Positions 1 to 6,376 of a stretch of 7,389 nt of DNA are shown here, piece by piece (within the stretch, counting starts at the first letter, position 1; every line of letters starts with the position of its first letter). Under the pieces are notes generated by a model. It was not told the DNA's origin and searched no databases. It worked only from the letters and a program-made list of their open reading frames with translations. Location of the stretch: assembly GCA_946629205.1 (NCBI GenBank), contig CAMOXP010000064.1, positions 1 through 7,389 of the forward strand. The letters are read 5' to 3'. The DNA is from an uncultured Bacillota bacterium. GTDB lineage: Bacteria; Bacillota; Clostridia; Peptostreptococcales; Anaerovoracaceae. A program made the translations under genes and the position numbers.

Positions 1-1
1 C

Positions 2-127
2 GCGTGTCGTTTTGCCGGAAGCAGGGACGAGCCGCGCCGGAAGCACGGACGGTTGTGCAGGGAAGAACCGGACATCTGCGCTGGGTTGAATCGGGGAGAT
101 CCGATGCGTGTAACGAAAGGGGGATGA
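2..127 (+). other. Possible 3' end of an upstream gene (unresolved)
   Basis: One frame is open from the window edge to a TGA at 125-127, four bases before the radC start, so it could be the tail of a gene in the same operon. The 41 encoded residues are rich in Arg, Cys and Gly and I recognise no family. A second frame stops near position 87 and could equally be the tail. Codon third positions do not decide between them. Maf, which precedes radC in Bacillus, is not recognisable here. The stretch may simply be non-coding. Confidence 0.15.
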
Positions 128-130
128 GAG

Positions 131-811
131 ATGAAGATGCATCAGCTTGCGGCTTCGGAGAGGCCGAGGGAGAAACTGCTGAGGGACGGGCCGGAGAGTC
201 TGTCGACGGTGGAGGTGCTGGCGATCATTCTGGGCACGGGAACCAGATCGAAATCGGTCATGGAACTGGCCGGAGAAGTGCTGGCTTTGGATGAAAGGGG
301 GCTTCGGTACCTGGCGGAGTGCAGCCCGGAGGAACTGAAGAAAGTCTCCGGCATGGGAGACGCCAAGGTGTGTTTGCTGATGGCGGCACTGGAGCTGGGA
401 AAGCGACTGTCGTGCCTGCCGGCAGAGGAAAGAGTCAGGATCCGGAACCCGGAGGATATCGCGAATCTGTTTCTGGAGAGACTCCGGTATGAGACGAAGG
501 AACACTTCAAATGTCTGCTGATCAATGCGCGGGGAGAGATTTTGGAGGAGCGTGAGGTGTCCGTCGGCGATCTGACTTCCTCGCCGAGCCACCCTAGGGA
601 AGTTTTCAGTCCGGCCGTGAGAAGGAGCGCGGGCTCCGTGGCCTTTGTGCACAATCATCCGAGCGGGGACCCGGCGCCCTCCGATGCGGACATCGATTCG
701 ACGAAACGACTGGTCGAGGTGGGGAAACTGCTGGGAATCCCGGTGATCGACCACATCATCATCGGCGACGGGAACTACGTGAGCATGAAAGGTCTCGGAT
801 ACATCACATGA
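131..811 (+). CDS. radC: RadC family protein (JAB/MPN metalloprotease-like domain)
   Basis: This is a RadC family protein (226 aa, the usual length). The N-terminus carries the family opening RPREKLLRDGPESLS. A helix-hairpin-helix-like segment follows at about residues 70-95 (KKVSGMGDAKVCLL). The C-terminal half is the JAB/MPN domain with the zinc-binding signature H174-N-H176 ... S184 ... D187 intact in HNHPSGDPAPSDAD. The fold is that of JAMM isopeptidases, but the cellular role of RadC is unsettled: the old link to DNA repair is not supported by later genetics, and related proteins are common on mobile elements. The start at 131 is set by AGGGGG at 118-123, seven bases upstream; a second ATG lies two codons on. 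Next on the same strand is a MinD-like gene, separated by about 100 AT-rich bases. In Bacillus subtilis radC opens the mreBCD-minCD cluster, so the pairing may be a remnant of that order (inference). Confidence 0.95.
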   Translation: MKMHQLAASERPREKLLRDGPESLSTVEVLAIILGTGTRSKSVMELAGEVLALDERGLRYLAECSPEELKKVSGMGDAKVCLLMAALELGKRLSCLPAEERVRIRNPEDIANLFLERLRYETKEHFKCLLINARGEILEEREVSVGDLTSSPSHPREVFSPAVRRSAGSVAFVHNHPSGDPAPSDADIDSTKRLVEVGKLLGIPVIDHIIIGDGNYVSMKGLGYIT

Positions 812-844
812 AAACCGCAACTGCATTGTCTGACAAATTATTTC

Positions 845-873
845 TTGACTATTTCCTTTAATCCATGCACAAT
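845..873 (+). promoter_or_regulatory. Possible promoter for the MinD-like gene
   Basis: TTGACT (845-850, five of six consensus bases) is followed after 17 bases by CACAAT (868-873, four of six). It lies in the AT-rich gap after radC, about 35 bases before the gene. The -10 is poor, so read-through from radC may also drive the gene; no terminator is visible after radC. A short palindrome, TTGTC-T-GACAA, sits just upstream at 826-836. Confidence 0.35.
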
Positions 874-910
874 GTAAAAAGCAGAGGATTTGATTTTTTG
901 GAGTAGGATG

Positions 911-1630
911 ATGGGTAAAGTTCTACTGGTTGCCTCCGGAAAGGGAGGAACCGGCAAGACAATGTTTTCGGTGAACATGGGAGCGACGCTGGCACAGCGT
1001 GGCTATAATGTGCTGCTTATAGATATGGATATGGGTCTTAGAAATATGGACCTTTATCTTGGCATGGAAAACAGAGTCGTCTACAACATCATGGACGTCA
1101 TCTCCGGAATCTGCAGGATCAGCAAAGCCATCATCCGGGTGGATGGATTCAGCTCCCTTTATTTCATGGCGGCTGCCCCCAGACTGGATGAGCGGGATAT
1201 CACGCCTTTGCATATGGAGATTCTCTGCGCCAAGCTGAAGGAAGTGTTCGACTACATCATTATCGACTGCCCGGCAGGGATTGGGGAGATGCTTGAGGTG
1301 TCTCTGGAACCTGCGGACAGGGCAGTGATCGTGACGGAGCCGGAATATGCGGCCAGCCGCGATGCGGAGATGACAGAACGTTTCCTCCGTGACAATGGTC
1401 TCTCAGACATATATGTCGTGCTGAACAGAGTCAATGTCGAACTGATGCGGGAAGGCTATATGCCGGATCTGGCTACAGTCGCAAGCTGCTTCACAAGCCC
1501 GCTTGTGGGAATCATACAGGAAGATGAGAACATCCGAATCTCCACGAACAAAGGCATTCCCATCGTCATGAAGAGGGGAACTTATATCGAGAAGAATTTC
1601 GTCGACATCGTTGCCAAAATCATCCGCTGA
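911..1630 (+). CDS. MinD/ParA-family P-loop ATPase, orphan, without membrane tail
   Basis: A 239-aa deviant-Walker ATPase of the MinD branch. Residues 10-17 are GKGGTGKT, giving the signature Lys11 and the Walker A Lys16; switch I Asp40 lies in DMDMGLRNMDL, and Walker B Asp119 in IIIDCPAGIG, whose CPAG form is MinD-like rather than ParA-like. The segment VVYNIMDVISG and the late VGIIQEDENIRISTNKGIPI also follow MinD. Such proteins dimerise on ATP and place division, flagellar or other cell-pole machinery. Here the chain ends at IVAKIIR, so the amphipathic helix that anchors MinD to membrane is missing, and neither minC nor minE is adjacent. Its function may therefore differ from classical septum placement; FlhG-like or other positioning roles are possible. 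Start choice: ATG at 911, seven bases after GGAG (900-903); ATG 908 and an in-frame TTG at 890 are less likely. Family assignment is firm, role uncertain. Confidence 0.88.
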   Translation: MGKVLLVASGKGGTGKTMFSVNMGATLAQRGYNVLLIDMDMGLRNMDLYLGMENRVVYNIMDVISGICRISKAIIRVDGFSSLYFMAAAPRLDERDITPLHMEILCAKLKEVFDYIIIDCPAGIGEMLEVSLEPADRAVIVTEPEYAASRDAEMTERFLRDNGLSDIYVVLNRVNVELMREGYMPDLATVASCFTSPLVGIIQEDENIRISTNKGIPIVMKRGTYIEKNFVDIVAKIIR

Positions 1631-1676
1631 TTTTGCATCATGATTTGAAACCTGATTTGCTTCACAATTTGCTTCA
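1628..1676 (+). repeat. Four degenerate 12-13 base tandem repeats
   Basis: Beginning with the stop codon of the MinD-like gene, the sequence reads TGATTTTGCATCA, TGATTTGAAACC, TGATTTGCTTCA, CAATTTGCTTCA (1628-1640, 1641-1652, 1653-1664, 1665-1676). The last two units differ only in their first two bases. No protein or RNA role is evident; the units may be slippage products or binding sites upstream of the transporter promoter. Confidence 0.5.
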
Positions 1677-1684
1677 ATAGTACG

Positions 1685-1713
1685 TTGACATATTATTGTT
1701 GGATATATATAAT
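1685..1713 (+). promoter_or_regulatory. Perfect consensus sigma-A promoter P1 of the transporter operon
   Basis: TTGACA (1685-1690) and TATAAT (1708-1713) are both perfect and separated by exactly 17 bases, predicting a start near 1720 and a leader of about 80 bases before the transporter start. The -10 overlaps the left arm of a dyad (1709-1753), which suggests an occupancy-type control, though this is inference. Confidence 0.85.
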
Positions 1714-1760
1714 AACTGAGTGCAATATCTTGTTATAATGCACAAGTTATTATTTTTTTT
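1709..1760 (+). terminator. Long dyad plus T-run: terminator of the MinD-like gene or operator
   Basis: ATAATAACT (1709-1717) pairs fully with AGTTATTAT (1745-1753). Inside, GTGCA (1720-1724) pairs with TGCAC (1739-1743), then TAT with ATA, leaving the loop CTTGTT. Eight Ts follow at 1753-1760. The layout is that of an intrinsic terminator for transcripts arriving from the gene upstream, but only four of about 17 pairs are G-C, so it may be weak. Because the dyad contains both -10 elements of the transporter promoters, a protein operator is an equally valid reading. Confidence 0.45.
1731..1739 (+). promoter_or_regulatory. Second promoter P2 (extended -10) of the transporter operon
   Basis: TGTTATAAT matches the extended -10 form TGnTATAAT (TG at 1731-1732, TATAAT at 1734-1739). 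No good -35 stands 17 bases upstream, as is usual for extended -10 promoters. The predicted start is near 1746, giving a leader of about 53 bases. It lies in the loop and right arm of the dyad that also covers P1. Confidence 0.55.
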
Positions 1761-1775
1761 ATTTCCAGTTATTAT
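1745..1775 (+). repeat. Direct repeat AGTTATTAT, 22 bases apart
   Basis: AGTTATTAT occurs at 1745-1753 and again at 1767-1775, two helical turns apart, with its inverse at 1709-1717. A related TATTATTGTT lies at 1691-1700 inside the P1 spacer and again at 1770-1779. The spacing is compatible with side-by-side regulator binding, but AT-rich composition makes chance matches likelier. Confidence 0.4.
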
Positions 1776-1798
1776 TGTTAGAGAGGAAGTGTTTTATT

Positions 1799-3292
1799 TT
1801 GAGAGCACAATGGAACAGCAAATTAGGTTTCATACTCGCTGCAATCGGATCCGCTGTAGGTCTCGGTAATCTGTGGAGATTCCCGTACATCGCAGCTACA
1901 AACGGCGGCGGCGCGTTTATTTTCCCGTACCTGTTTGCCATTCTCACAGCCGGTATTCCGATTCTTATTCTGGAATACACATTAGGGAAAACCTACAGAT
2001 CAGGTGCTCCTGGCACACTGGCAAGGATCAACACGAAGTTCGAGTTCCTTGGCTGGTTCCAGGTACTGATTTCATTCCTGATCACCGTTTACTATTTCGC
2101 AATCGTCGTATGGGTACTCTGCTACATCGGCAAGTCCTTCGGATGCACCTGGGGTGATGACACGAATACGTCGTTCTTCTCAGACACCCTGCAGATCACA
2201 GACAGCATCACACAGGTCGGCGGCATCAACGTCAGCCTGCTTCTGCCGTTCTTCATCGTGTGGATCGTAGTAGCGATCATCATGTACGGCGGCATCAACA
2301 AGGGTATCGATATCGCATGTAAAATCTGCCTGCCGATCCTGCTCCTGTGCGTCATCGTGATCTTCTTCAGAGGAATCACCCTGCCGGGCGCAATCGACGG
2401 TATCGCTTACATGTTCACTCCGGATTGGAGCGCGATCGCCAAGCCGGATGTATGGGTAGCGGCATACGGCCAGGTATTCTTCAGCCTGTCGATTGCTTTT
2501 GCGATCATGATCTCATACTCCAGCTACCTGCCGAAGGAAGAGGACGTTGTCAACACGGCGTTCCTGACAGCATGCACCAACCACGGATTCGAGATTTTCG
2601 CCGGCATCGGCATCTTCTCCATCATTGGTTACATGGCATATGCGCAGAACTGCGGCGTAGAAGACGTTGCAGCAGCCGGCGTCGGTCTGGCATTCGTTGT
2701 ATTCCCAACGGCTATCAGCACACTGCCTGCATTGAACTCACTGTTCGGAGTACTGTTCTTCGTATCCCTGTTCACAGCAGGTATCACATCGCTGATCTCC
2801 ATCATCCAGGCCGTCATCACAGGCGTACAGGACAAGTGGGAACTGTCACACTCAAAGGCAGTTACTGTCGTTCTGGTTCCTGCGTTCATCGTATCATTCC
2901 TGTTCGTCACAAGAGCGGGTCTGTACTTCCTGGATCTCGCGGACTACGTTGCAAACAACATCGGCATCGTAGCCAGCGGCGTTATAGAAGTTATCCTGAT
3001 CGGCTGGTTCTTCAAGCCTGAAAAGATCAGAGCAGCAGCCAATGAATTCTCCAACTTCAGCATTGGCAAGTGGTGGACATGGTGCCTGAAGATCGTCACT
3101 GTAATCGTTCTCGGCTACACGACGGTTTCCAACCTGATCACCTACTTCAAGGATGGATATGATGTATATCCGCTTTGGATCGGCGTCATCTTCATTCTGT
3201 TCCTGGTAATCGGAACGATCGTTTTGACTCTCGTAAAGGGCAAGCCAAGCTTCTATCAGAAGCCGGACGACGCTCCCGGATATGATGATTAA
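1799..3292 (+). CDS. Sodium-dependent transporter, neurotransmitter:sodium symporter (NSS) family
   Basis: A 497-aa LeuT-fold symporter in the inner membrane with about 12 hydrophobic helices. Helix 1 holds the family signature GSAVGLGNLWRFPY (Asn24 at the place of the LeuT Na1 ligand), followed by NGGGAFIFPY. Helix 6 has GQVFFSLS; helix 7 has Asn261 and Glu265 in TNHGFE, the Glu being where LeuT carries Glu290, a feature of chloride-independent members; helix 8 has Ala327, Thr330, Ser331 in TAGITS, matching the Na2 site. Role: Na+-coupled uptake of an amino acid or similar small molecule; the next gene encodes a MetS-type subunit, so methionine or alanine is a fair guess, not shown. Start: TTG at 1799, preceded by AGGAAGTG (1784-1791) seven bases upstream, gives the usual N-terminus just before WNSKLGFILAAIGSA; an in-frame TTG at 1775 lies upstream of the Shine-Dalgarno and is rejected. 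Codon choice (AGA for Arg, ATC for Ile) and the consensus promoter suggest strong expression. Confidence 0.95.
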   Translation: MRAQWNSKLGFILAAIGSAVGLGNLWRFPYIAATNGGGAFIFPYLFAILTAGIPILILEYTLGKTYRSGAPGTLARINTKFEFLGWFQVLISFLITVYYFAIVVWVLCYIGKSFGCTWGDDTNTSFFSDTLQITDSITQVGGINVSLLLPFFIVWIVVAIIMYGGINKGIDIACKICLPILLLCVIVIFFRGITLPGAIDGIAYMFTPDWSAIAKPDVWVAAYGQVFFSLSIAFAIMISYSSYLPKEEDVVNTAFLTACTNHGFEIFAGIGIFSIIGYMAYAQNCGVEDVAAAGVGLAFVVFPTAISTLPALNSLFGVLFFVSLFTAGITSLISIIQAVITGVQDKWELSHSKAVTVVLVPAFIVSFLFVTRAGLYFLDLADYVANNIGIVASGVIEVILIGWFFKPEKIRAAANEFSNFSIGKWWTWCLKIVTVIVLGYTTVSNLITYFKDGYDVYPLWIGVIFILFLVIGTIVLTLVKGKPSFYQKPDDAPGYDD

Positions 3293-3307
3293 AAAGGAGG
3301 TAACACA

Positions 3308-3532
3308 ATGAGCGCAAGTGCAATCGTAATGATGTGTATCGCATGCATCGGACTGTGGGGCGGCATTGCTGTTTCTCTCGCCATCATGATGAAGAGTAAT
3401 AAAGCAAGGGCTGCAGCAGCCGGACAGCAGAAGGATTTTGCGAAGGAATGGGTCGATGCGGAAATGCTTCCTGATGAGGATGAACGCAGAAAAGAAATGG
3501 CTCAGAAGATCCTGGACAAAGACAAAGAATAA
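3308..3532 (+). CDS. MetS-family NSS transporter small subunit
   Basis: A 74-aa protein that begins with a single membrane helix (about residues 4-28, SAIVMMCIACIGLWGG...) and continues as a highly charged tail rich in Lys, Glu and Asp. The opening S-A-I-V-M-M and the L-W-G-G within the helix are typical of MetS, the small partner of the Corynebacterium methionine/alanine NSS transporter MetP. The small subunit is needed for activity of that transporter. The gene follows the transporter by 15 bases with a perfect AAGGAGGT (3294-3301) seven bases before ATG, stronger than the site of its partner, so high yield relative to the transporter is plausible. As I recall the family, members are often nearer 30-60 residues, so the long acidic-basic tail is somewhat unusual. 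The operon ends with the terminator just downstream. Confidence 0.85.
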   Translation: MSASAIVMMCIACIGLWGGIAVSLAIMMKSNKARAAAAGQQKDFAKEWVDAEMLPDEDERRKEMAQKILDKDKE

Positions 3533-3545
3533 AATCAAAGAAATT

Positions 3546-3575
3546 GGCGCGCCGGATGCGGCGCGCCTTTTTTTT
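3546..3575 (+). terminator. Intrinsic terminator of the NSS transporter operon
   Basis: GGCGCGCC (3546-3553), a six-base loop GGATGC, GGCGCGCC (3560-3567), then eight Ts (3568-3575). The stem is all G-C and each arm is itself palindromic. It begins 14 bases after the small-subunit stop codon and closes the operon. Confidence 0.95.
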
Positions 3576-3587
3576 GTGCAGCTTTTG

Positions 3588-3596
3588 TGTTATAAT
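3588..3596 (+). promoter_or_regulatory. Extended -10 promoter for the hybrid kinase gene
   Basis: TGTTATAAT (TG at 3588-3589, TATAAT at 3591-3596) is identical to the P2 element of the transporter operon. The position of a -35 falls in the T-run of the preceding terminator and is poor. The predicted start is near 3603, leaving a leader of about 65 bases. A weaker TATAAG at 3646-3651 is an alternative. Confidence 0.55.
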
Positions 3597-3669
3597 AATA
3601 TTCGTGAAAATACGTGCTAAATGACTGTATCAGGAATGGTTGTAGTATAAGTGTAACGTGGGTGGCATC

Positions 3670-6342
3670 ATGGAGAAGAACCAAACAGCAAAGGGCTTGA
3701 GAAAAAACAGCATGCTGATCGCGCTTGGCGGGGTGCTGCTGGTCATGCTGATTCTTGTATTGGGGACGATTTGGATGGGGCAGGCCGCGAAGAAGAGTGC
3801 GGAGGAATCCGTCACAACCGTCAGTCACCTGTATCTGGATGAGCTGGCTGGTCGCCGGGAGCAGGTCGTCGCGGACAACCTGAAAGGGCGGATCGAGGAT
3901 ATGAATACCGCGCTTGGCATGATAGAACCGGAAGACCTGCAGGATGAGGAACATCTGCAGGCGTATCAGGCCAAGATCAAGAAATACTTCCGTCTGGAGA
4001 AGTTCGCCTTCATAGATGAAGGAGGCGTGATCCATACATCCATGGGCCAGCGATATGATATCGATCAGTACAACTTCAATTACCAAACGATCAAAGGAGC
4101 GGAGATCTCAATCAAAAACCTGAAACAAAAGGACAAGACCGTCATCATCGCCCAGCCGGTCGATTTGAACCTCGCAGGCAAGAAACTGGTCGTCTGCTTT
4201 GAGGAAATCAGTATGGATGAGATGCTGTCCGGTGTTTCGATGCATTCACAGAAAACAAACGCGACGTTCTCGAACATCTATACCAACACCGGCGTTGCCC
4301 TGACTGACCAGATCCTGGGCGGCCTCGCCGTGGAAGACAATCTGCTGGAAGCTTTGGAGCACGCGGATTATCTGGACGGCTATTCCTACGAAAAAGTCTG
4401 TGATGATTTTGCAAATCTGACTAAAGGAGAAACAGAGTTTACATACGATGGGATCCGCGAGACGCTGAGTTACGCGCCCATCGAAGGGACCAACTGGATG
4501 CTGACATATCTGATCCGGGTAAGCGTGATCACCGATAAGATCGGAACCTATTCGAACAGGATCATCAACAGAAGTATCCTGCTGTCTATTGTGACGATCC
4601 TGATCATGCTTGCGATCCTCGCGTACATCCTGATACAGAACAAGAAGAATATGCAGCTGCTTCTGGCGACGGAAACGGCGGAAGCGGAAGCCCGTACGCG
4701 GCAGGAGGAACTGGACTATAGAATCTCCGTGCAGAAGCAGCTGGAGGAGCAGAGCCAGGCGCTGAGCGATGCCCTCACCACAGCGGAGGATGCAAACAAA
4801 GCAAAGACCGCCTTCCTGTCCAACATGAGCCATGAGATCCGGACGCCGATGAACGCCATCATTGGTTTGGATAACATCGCCCTGAACGATCCTGAGACAC
4901 CGGAGAAGACCAAGGATTATCTGAAGAAAATCGGAGATTCCGCCGATCACCTGCTGGGACTGATCAACGATATCCTCGATATGTCCCGCATCGAATCCGG
5001 AAGGCTCGTGCTGCGAAATGAAGAATTCTCCCTGCAGAAACTGCTGGAAGGAATCAACGTGATGTTCAACGGCCAGTGTATGGACCGCCGTCTGGATTAC
5101 CAGTGCCACATCAAGGGGCAGCTCGACGAGTATTACATCGGCGATGACATGAAACTGAAGCAGGTGCTGATCAATATCCTCGGCAACGCAGTCAAGTTCA
5201 CGCCGGAAGGCGGCAGTGTAGAACTGGAGGCAGAGAAGAAAGCGGAATTCGACGGGCAGACAACTCTGCAGTTTAAGATTTCCGATACCGGCATCGGAAT
5301 GAGCAAAGAATTCCTGCCGCACATCTTTGACACCTTCGCCCAGGAGGATTCCTCCACGACGAATAAATACGGAAGCTCCGGCCTCGGCATGGCTATCACC
5401 AAGAACATCGTGGAAATGATGAACGGCGACATCAAGGTCGAAAGCGAGAAGGGCAAAGGCACCACATTCACGTTCACCGTCACCCTCATGAATTCCGAGC
5501 GGACGATCGCGGATAATTTGAATCATACGGTCGATCTGAAGAAGATGTGCGTTCTGATCGTCGATGATGATCCGATAGCCTGCGAACACGCGCAGCTGGT
5601 ACTGAGCAAGGCGGGCATCGCTGCGGAGAGCGCGGAATCCGGGACCCAGGCCATTGAGATGGTGAACCTGCGCAACGCGCGTATGAATCCATACAACCTG
5701 ATCCTGGTCGACTGGAAGATGCCGGAGATGGACGGCATCGAAACGACCCGCAGGATCCGGGAAATCGTCGGAGACGAATCGGCGATCATCATACTGACAG
5801 CATATCAGTGGGAGGACGTGCTGGAAGAAGCAACGGCGGCAGGCGTCGACAGCTTCCTCGCGAAACCGCTCTTTGCGGCGACCGTGATCGATGAATTCAA
5901 GGCGGCCATGAATAAGAAGGGAATCGCTATCAGCAAGGAGACGCGCAAGGCAGACCTGTCCGGACGTCACATCCTGCTGGCGGAAGATGTGCAGGTAAAC
6001 GCGGAGATCATGATGATGGTCCTGGAGGGCAGAGAGATGGAAGCGGATCTGGCCGAAAACGGAAAGATCGCAGTCGAGAAATTCGAGTCCCATGAACCGG
6101 GATACTATGACGCGATCCTGATGGATGTGCGTATGCCGGAGATGGATGGTCTGGAAGCGACGAAGACGATCCGTGCGATGGAGCGTCCGGATGCCAAGAC
6201 CATTCCGATCATCGCGCTGACCGCCAACGCCTTTGACGAGGACGTGCAGCGGAGCATGCAGGCGGGACTCAACGCCCACCTGTCCAAGCCGGTCCAGACG
6301 GATGTCCTCTATGAGACACTGGAGAATCTGATCCAGGATTAG
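3670..6342 (+). CDS. Hybrid sensor histidine kinase with two receiver domains
   Basis: An 890-aa membrane kinase. Helix 1 spans about residues 15-37 and helix 2 about 302-323; between them lies a roughly 260-residue extracytoplasmic domain with Cache-like features (FAFIDEGGVIHTS, and SYAPIEGTNWML before helix 2). A charged coiled-coil linker without an obvious HAMP domain leads to HisKA, with phospho-acceptor His388 in SHEIRTPMN. The HATPase domain has Asn506 (N-box, GNAVKFTPEGG), Asp539 (DTGIGM), and GSSGLGM at 568-574. Receiver 1 (about 628-750) has D632-D634, phospho-acceptor Asp681, Thr710 and Lys732. Receiver 2 (about 766-888) has E772-D773, Asp819, Thr851 and Lys873. Every catalytic residue I would look for is present, so kinase and both receivers should be active. 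No HPt domain, response regulator or target gene is adjacent, so partners are elsewhere. ATG 3670 is preferred to GTG 3658; upstream GGGTGG is a weak ribosome-binding site, suggesting modest expression. Confidence 0.93.
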   Translation: MEKNQTAKGLRKNSMLIALGGVLLVMLILVLGTIWMGQAAKKSAEESVTTVSHLYLDELAGRREQVVADNLKGRIEDMNTALGMIEPEDLQDEEHLQAYQAKIKKYFRLEKFAFIDEGGVIHTSMGQRYDIDQYNFNYQTIKGAEISIKNLKQKDKTVIIAQPVDLNLAGKKLVVCFEEISMDEMLSGVSMHSQKTNATFSNIYTNTGVALTDQILGGLAVEDNLLEALEHADYLDGYSYEKVCDDFANLTKGETEFTYDGIRETLSYAPIEGTNWMLTYLIRVSVITDKIGTYSNRIINRSILLSIVTILIMLAILAYILIQNKKNMQLLLATETAEAEARTRQEELDYRISVQKQLEEQSQALSDALTTAEDANKAKTAFLSNMSHEIRTPMNAIIGLDNIALNDPETPEKTKDYLKKIGDSADHLLGLINDILDMSRIESGRLVLRNEEFSLQKLLEGINVMFNGQCMDRRLDYQCHIKGQLDEYYIGDDMKLKQVLINILGNAVKFTPEGGSVELEAEKKAEFDGQTTLQFKISDTGIGMSKEFLPHIFDTFAQEDSSTTNKYGSSGLGMAITKNIVEMMNGDIKVESEKGKGTTFTFTVTLMNSERTIADNLNHTVDLKKMCVLIVDDDPIACEHAQLVLSKAGIAAESAESGTQAIEMVNLRNARMNPYNLILVDWKMPEMDGIETTRRIREIVGDESAIIILTAYQWEDVLEEATAAGVDSFLAKPLFAATVIDEFKAAMNKKGIAISKETRKADLSGRHILLAEDVQVNAEIMMMVLEGREMEADLAENGKIAVEKFESHEPGYYDAILMDVRMPEMDGLEATKTIRAMERPDAKTIPIIALTANAFDEDVQRSMQAGLNAHLSKPVQTDVLYETLENLIQD

Positions 6343-6347
6343 ACCAC

Positions 6348-6376
6348 TTTACGAAAAGCATCAAAAGTGTTAGAAT
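6348..6376 (+). promoter_or_regulatory. Promoter of the ybaK-like/hyp operon
   Basis: TTTACG (6348-6353, four of six) and TAGAAT (6371-6376, five of six) are 17 bases apart, and TG at 6368-6369 makes an extended -10. The start is predicted near 6383, inside the 15-base repeat tract. CACTTT (6345-6350) and AAAGTG (6364-6369) form an inverted repeat around the spacer that could serve a regulator. No terminator is visible after the kinase gene, so read-through is possible. Confidence 0.5.

Noticed and set aside
1720..1798. Riboswitch in the transporter leader
   Set aside because: The leader is only about 50-80 bases and AT-rich, and has no recognisable aptamer core.
2347..3021. Second + strand open frame inside the transporter
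   Set aside because: It is out of frame with the transporter, Arg/His-rich in composition as shifted frames often are, and contains no known motif.
2894..3538. Minus-strand open frame of 214 codons over the end of the transporter and the small subunit
   Set aside because: It has no recognisable family and overlaps two + strand genes with strong start signals. It would also begin beside the terminator.
4246..6279. Very long open frame (about 677 codons) on the minus strand opposite the hybrid kinase
   Set aside because: It mirrors the codon periodicity of the kinase, encodes no recognisable domain, and lacks a convincing ribosome-binding site. The kinase on the + strand has a complete set of catalytic motifs.
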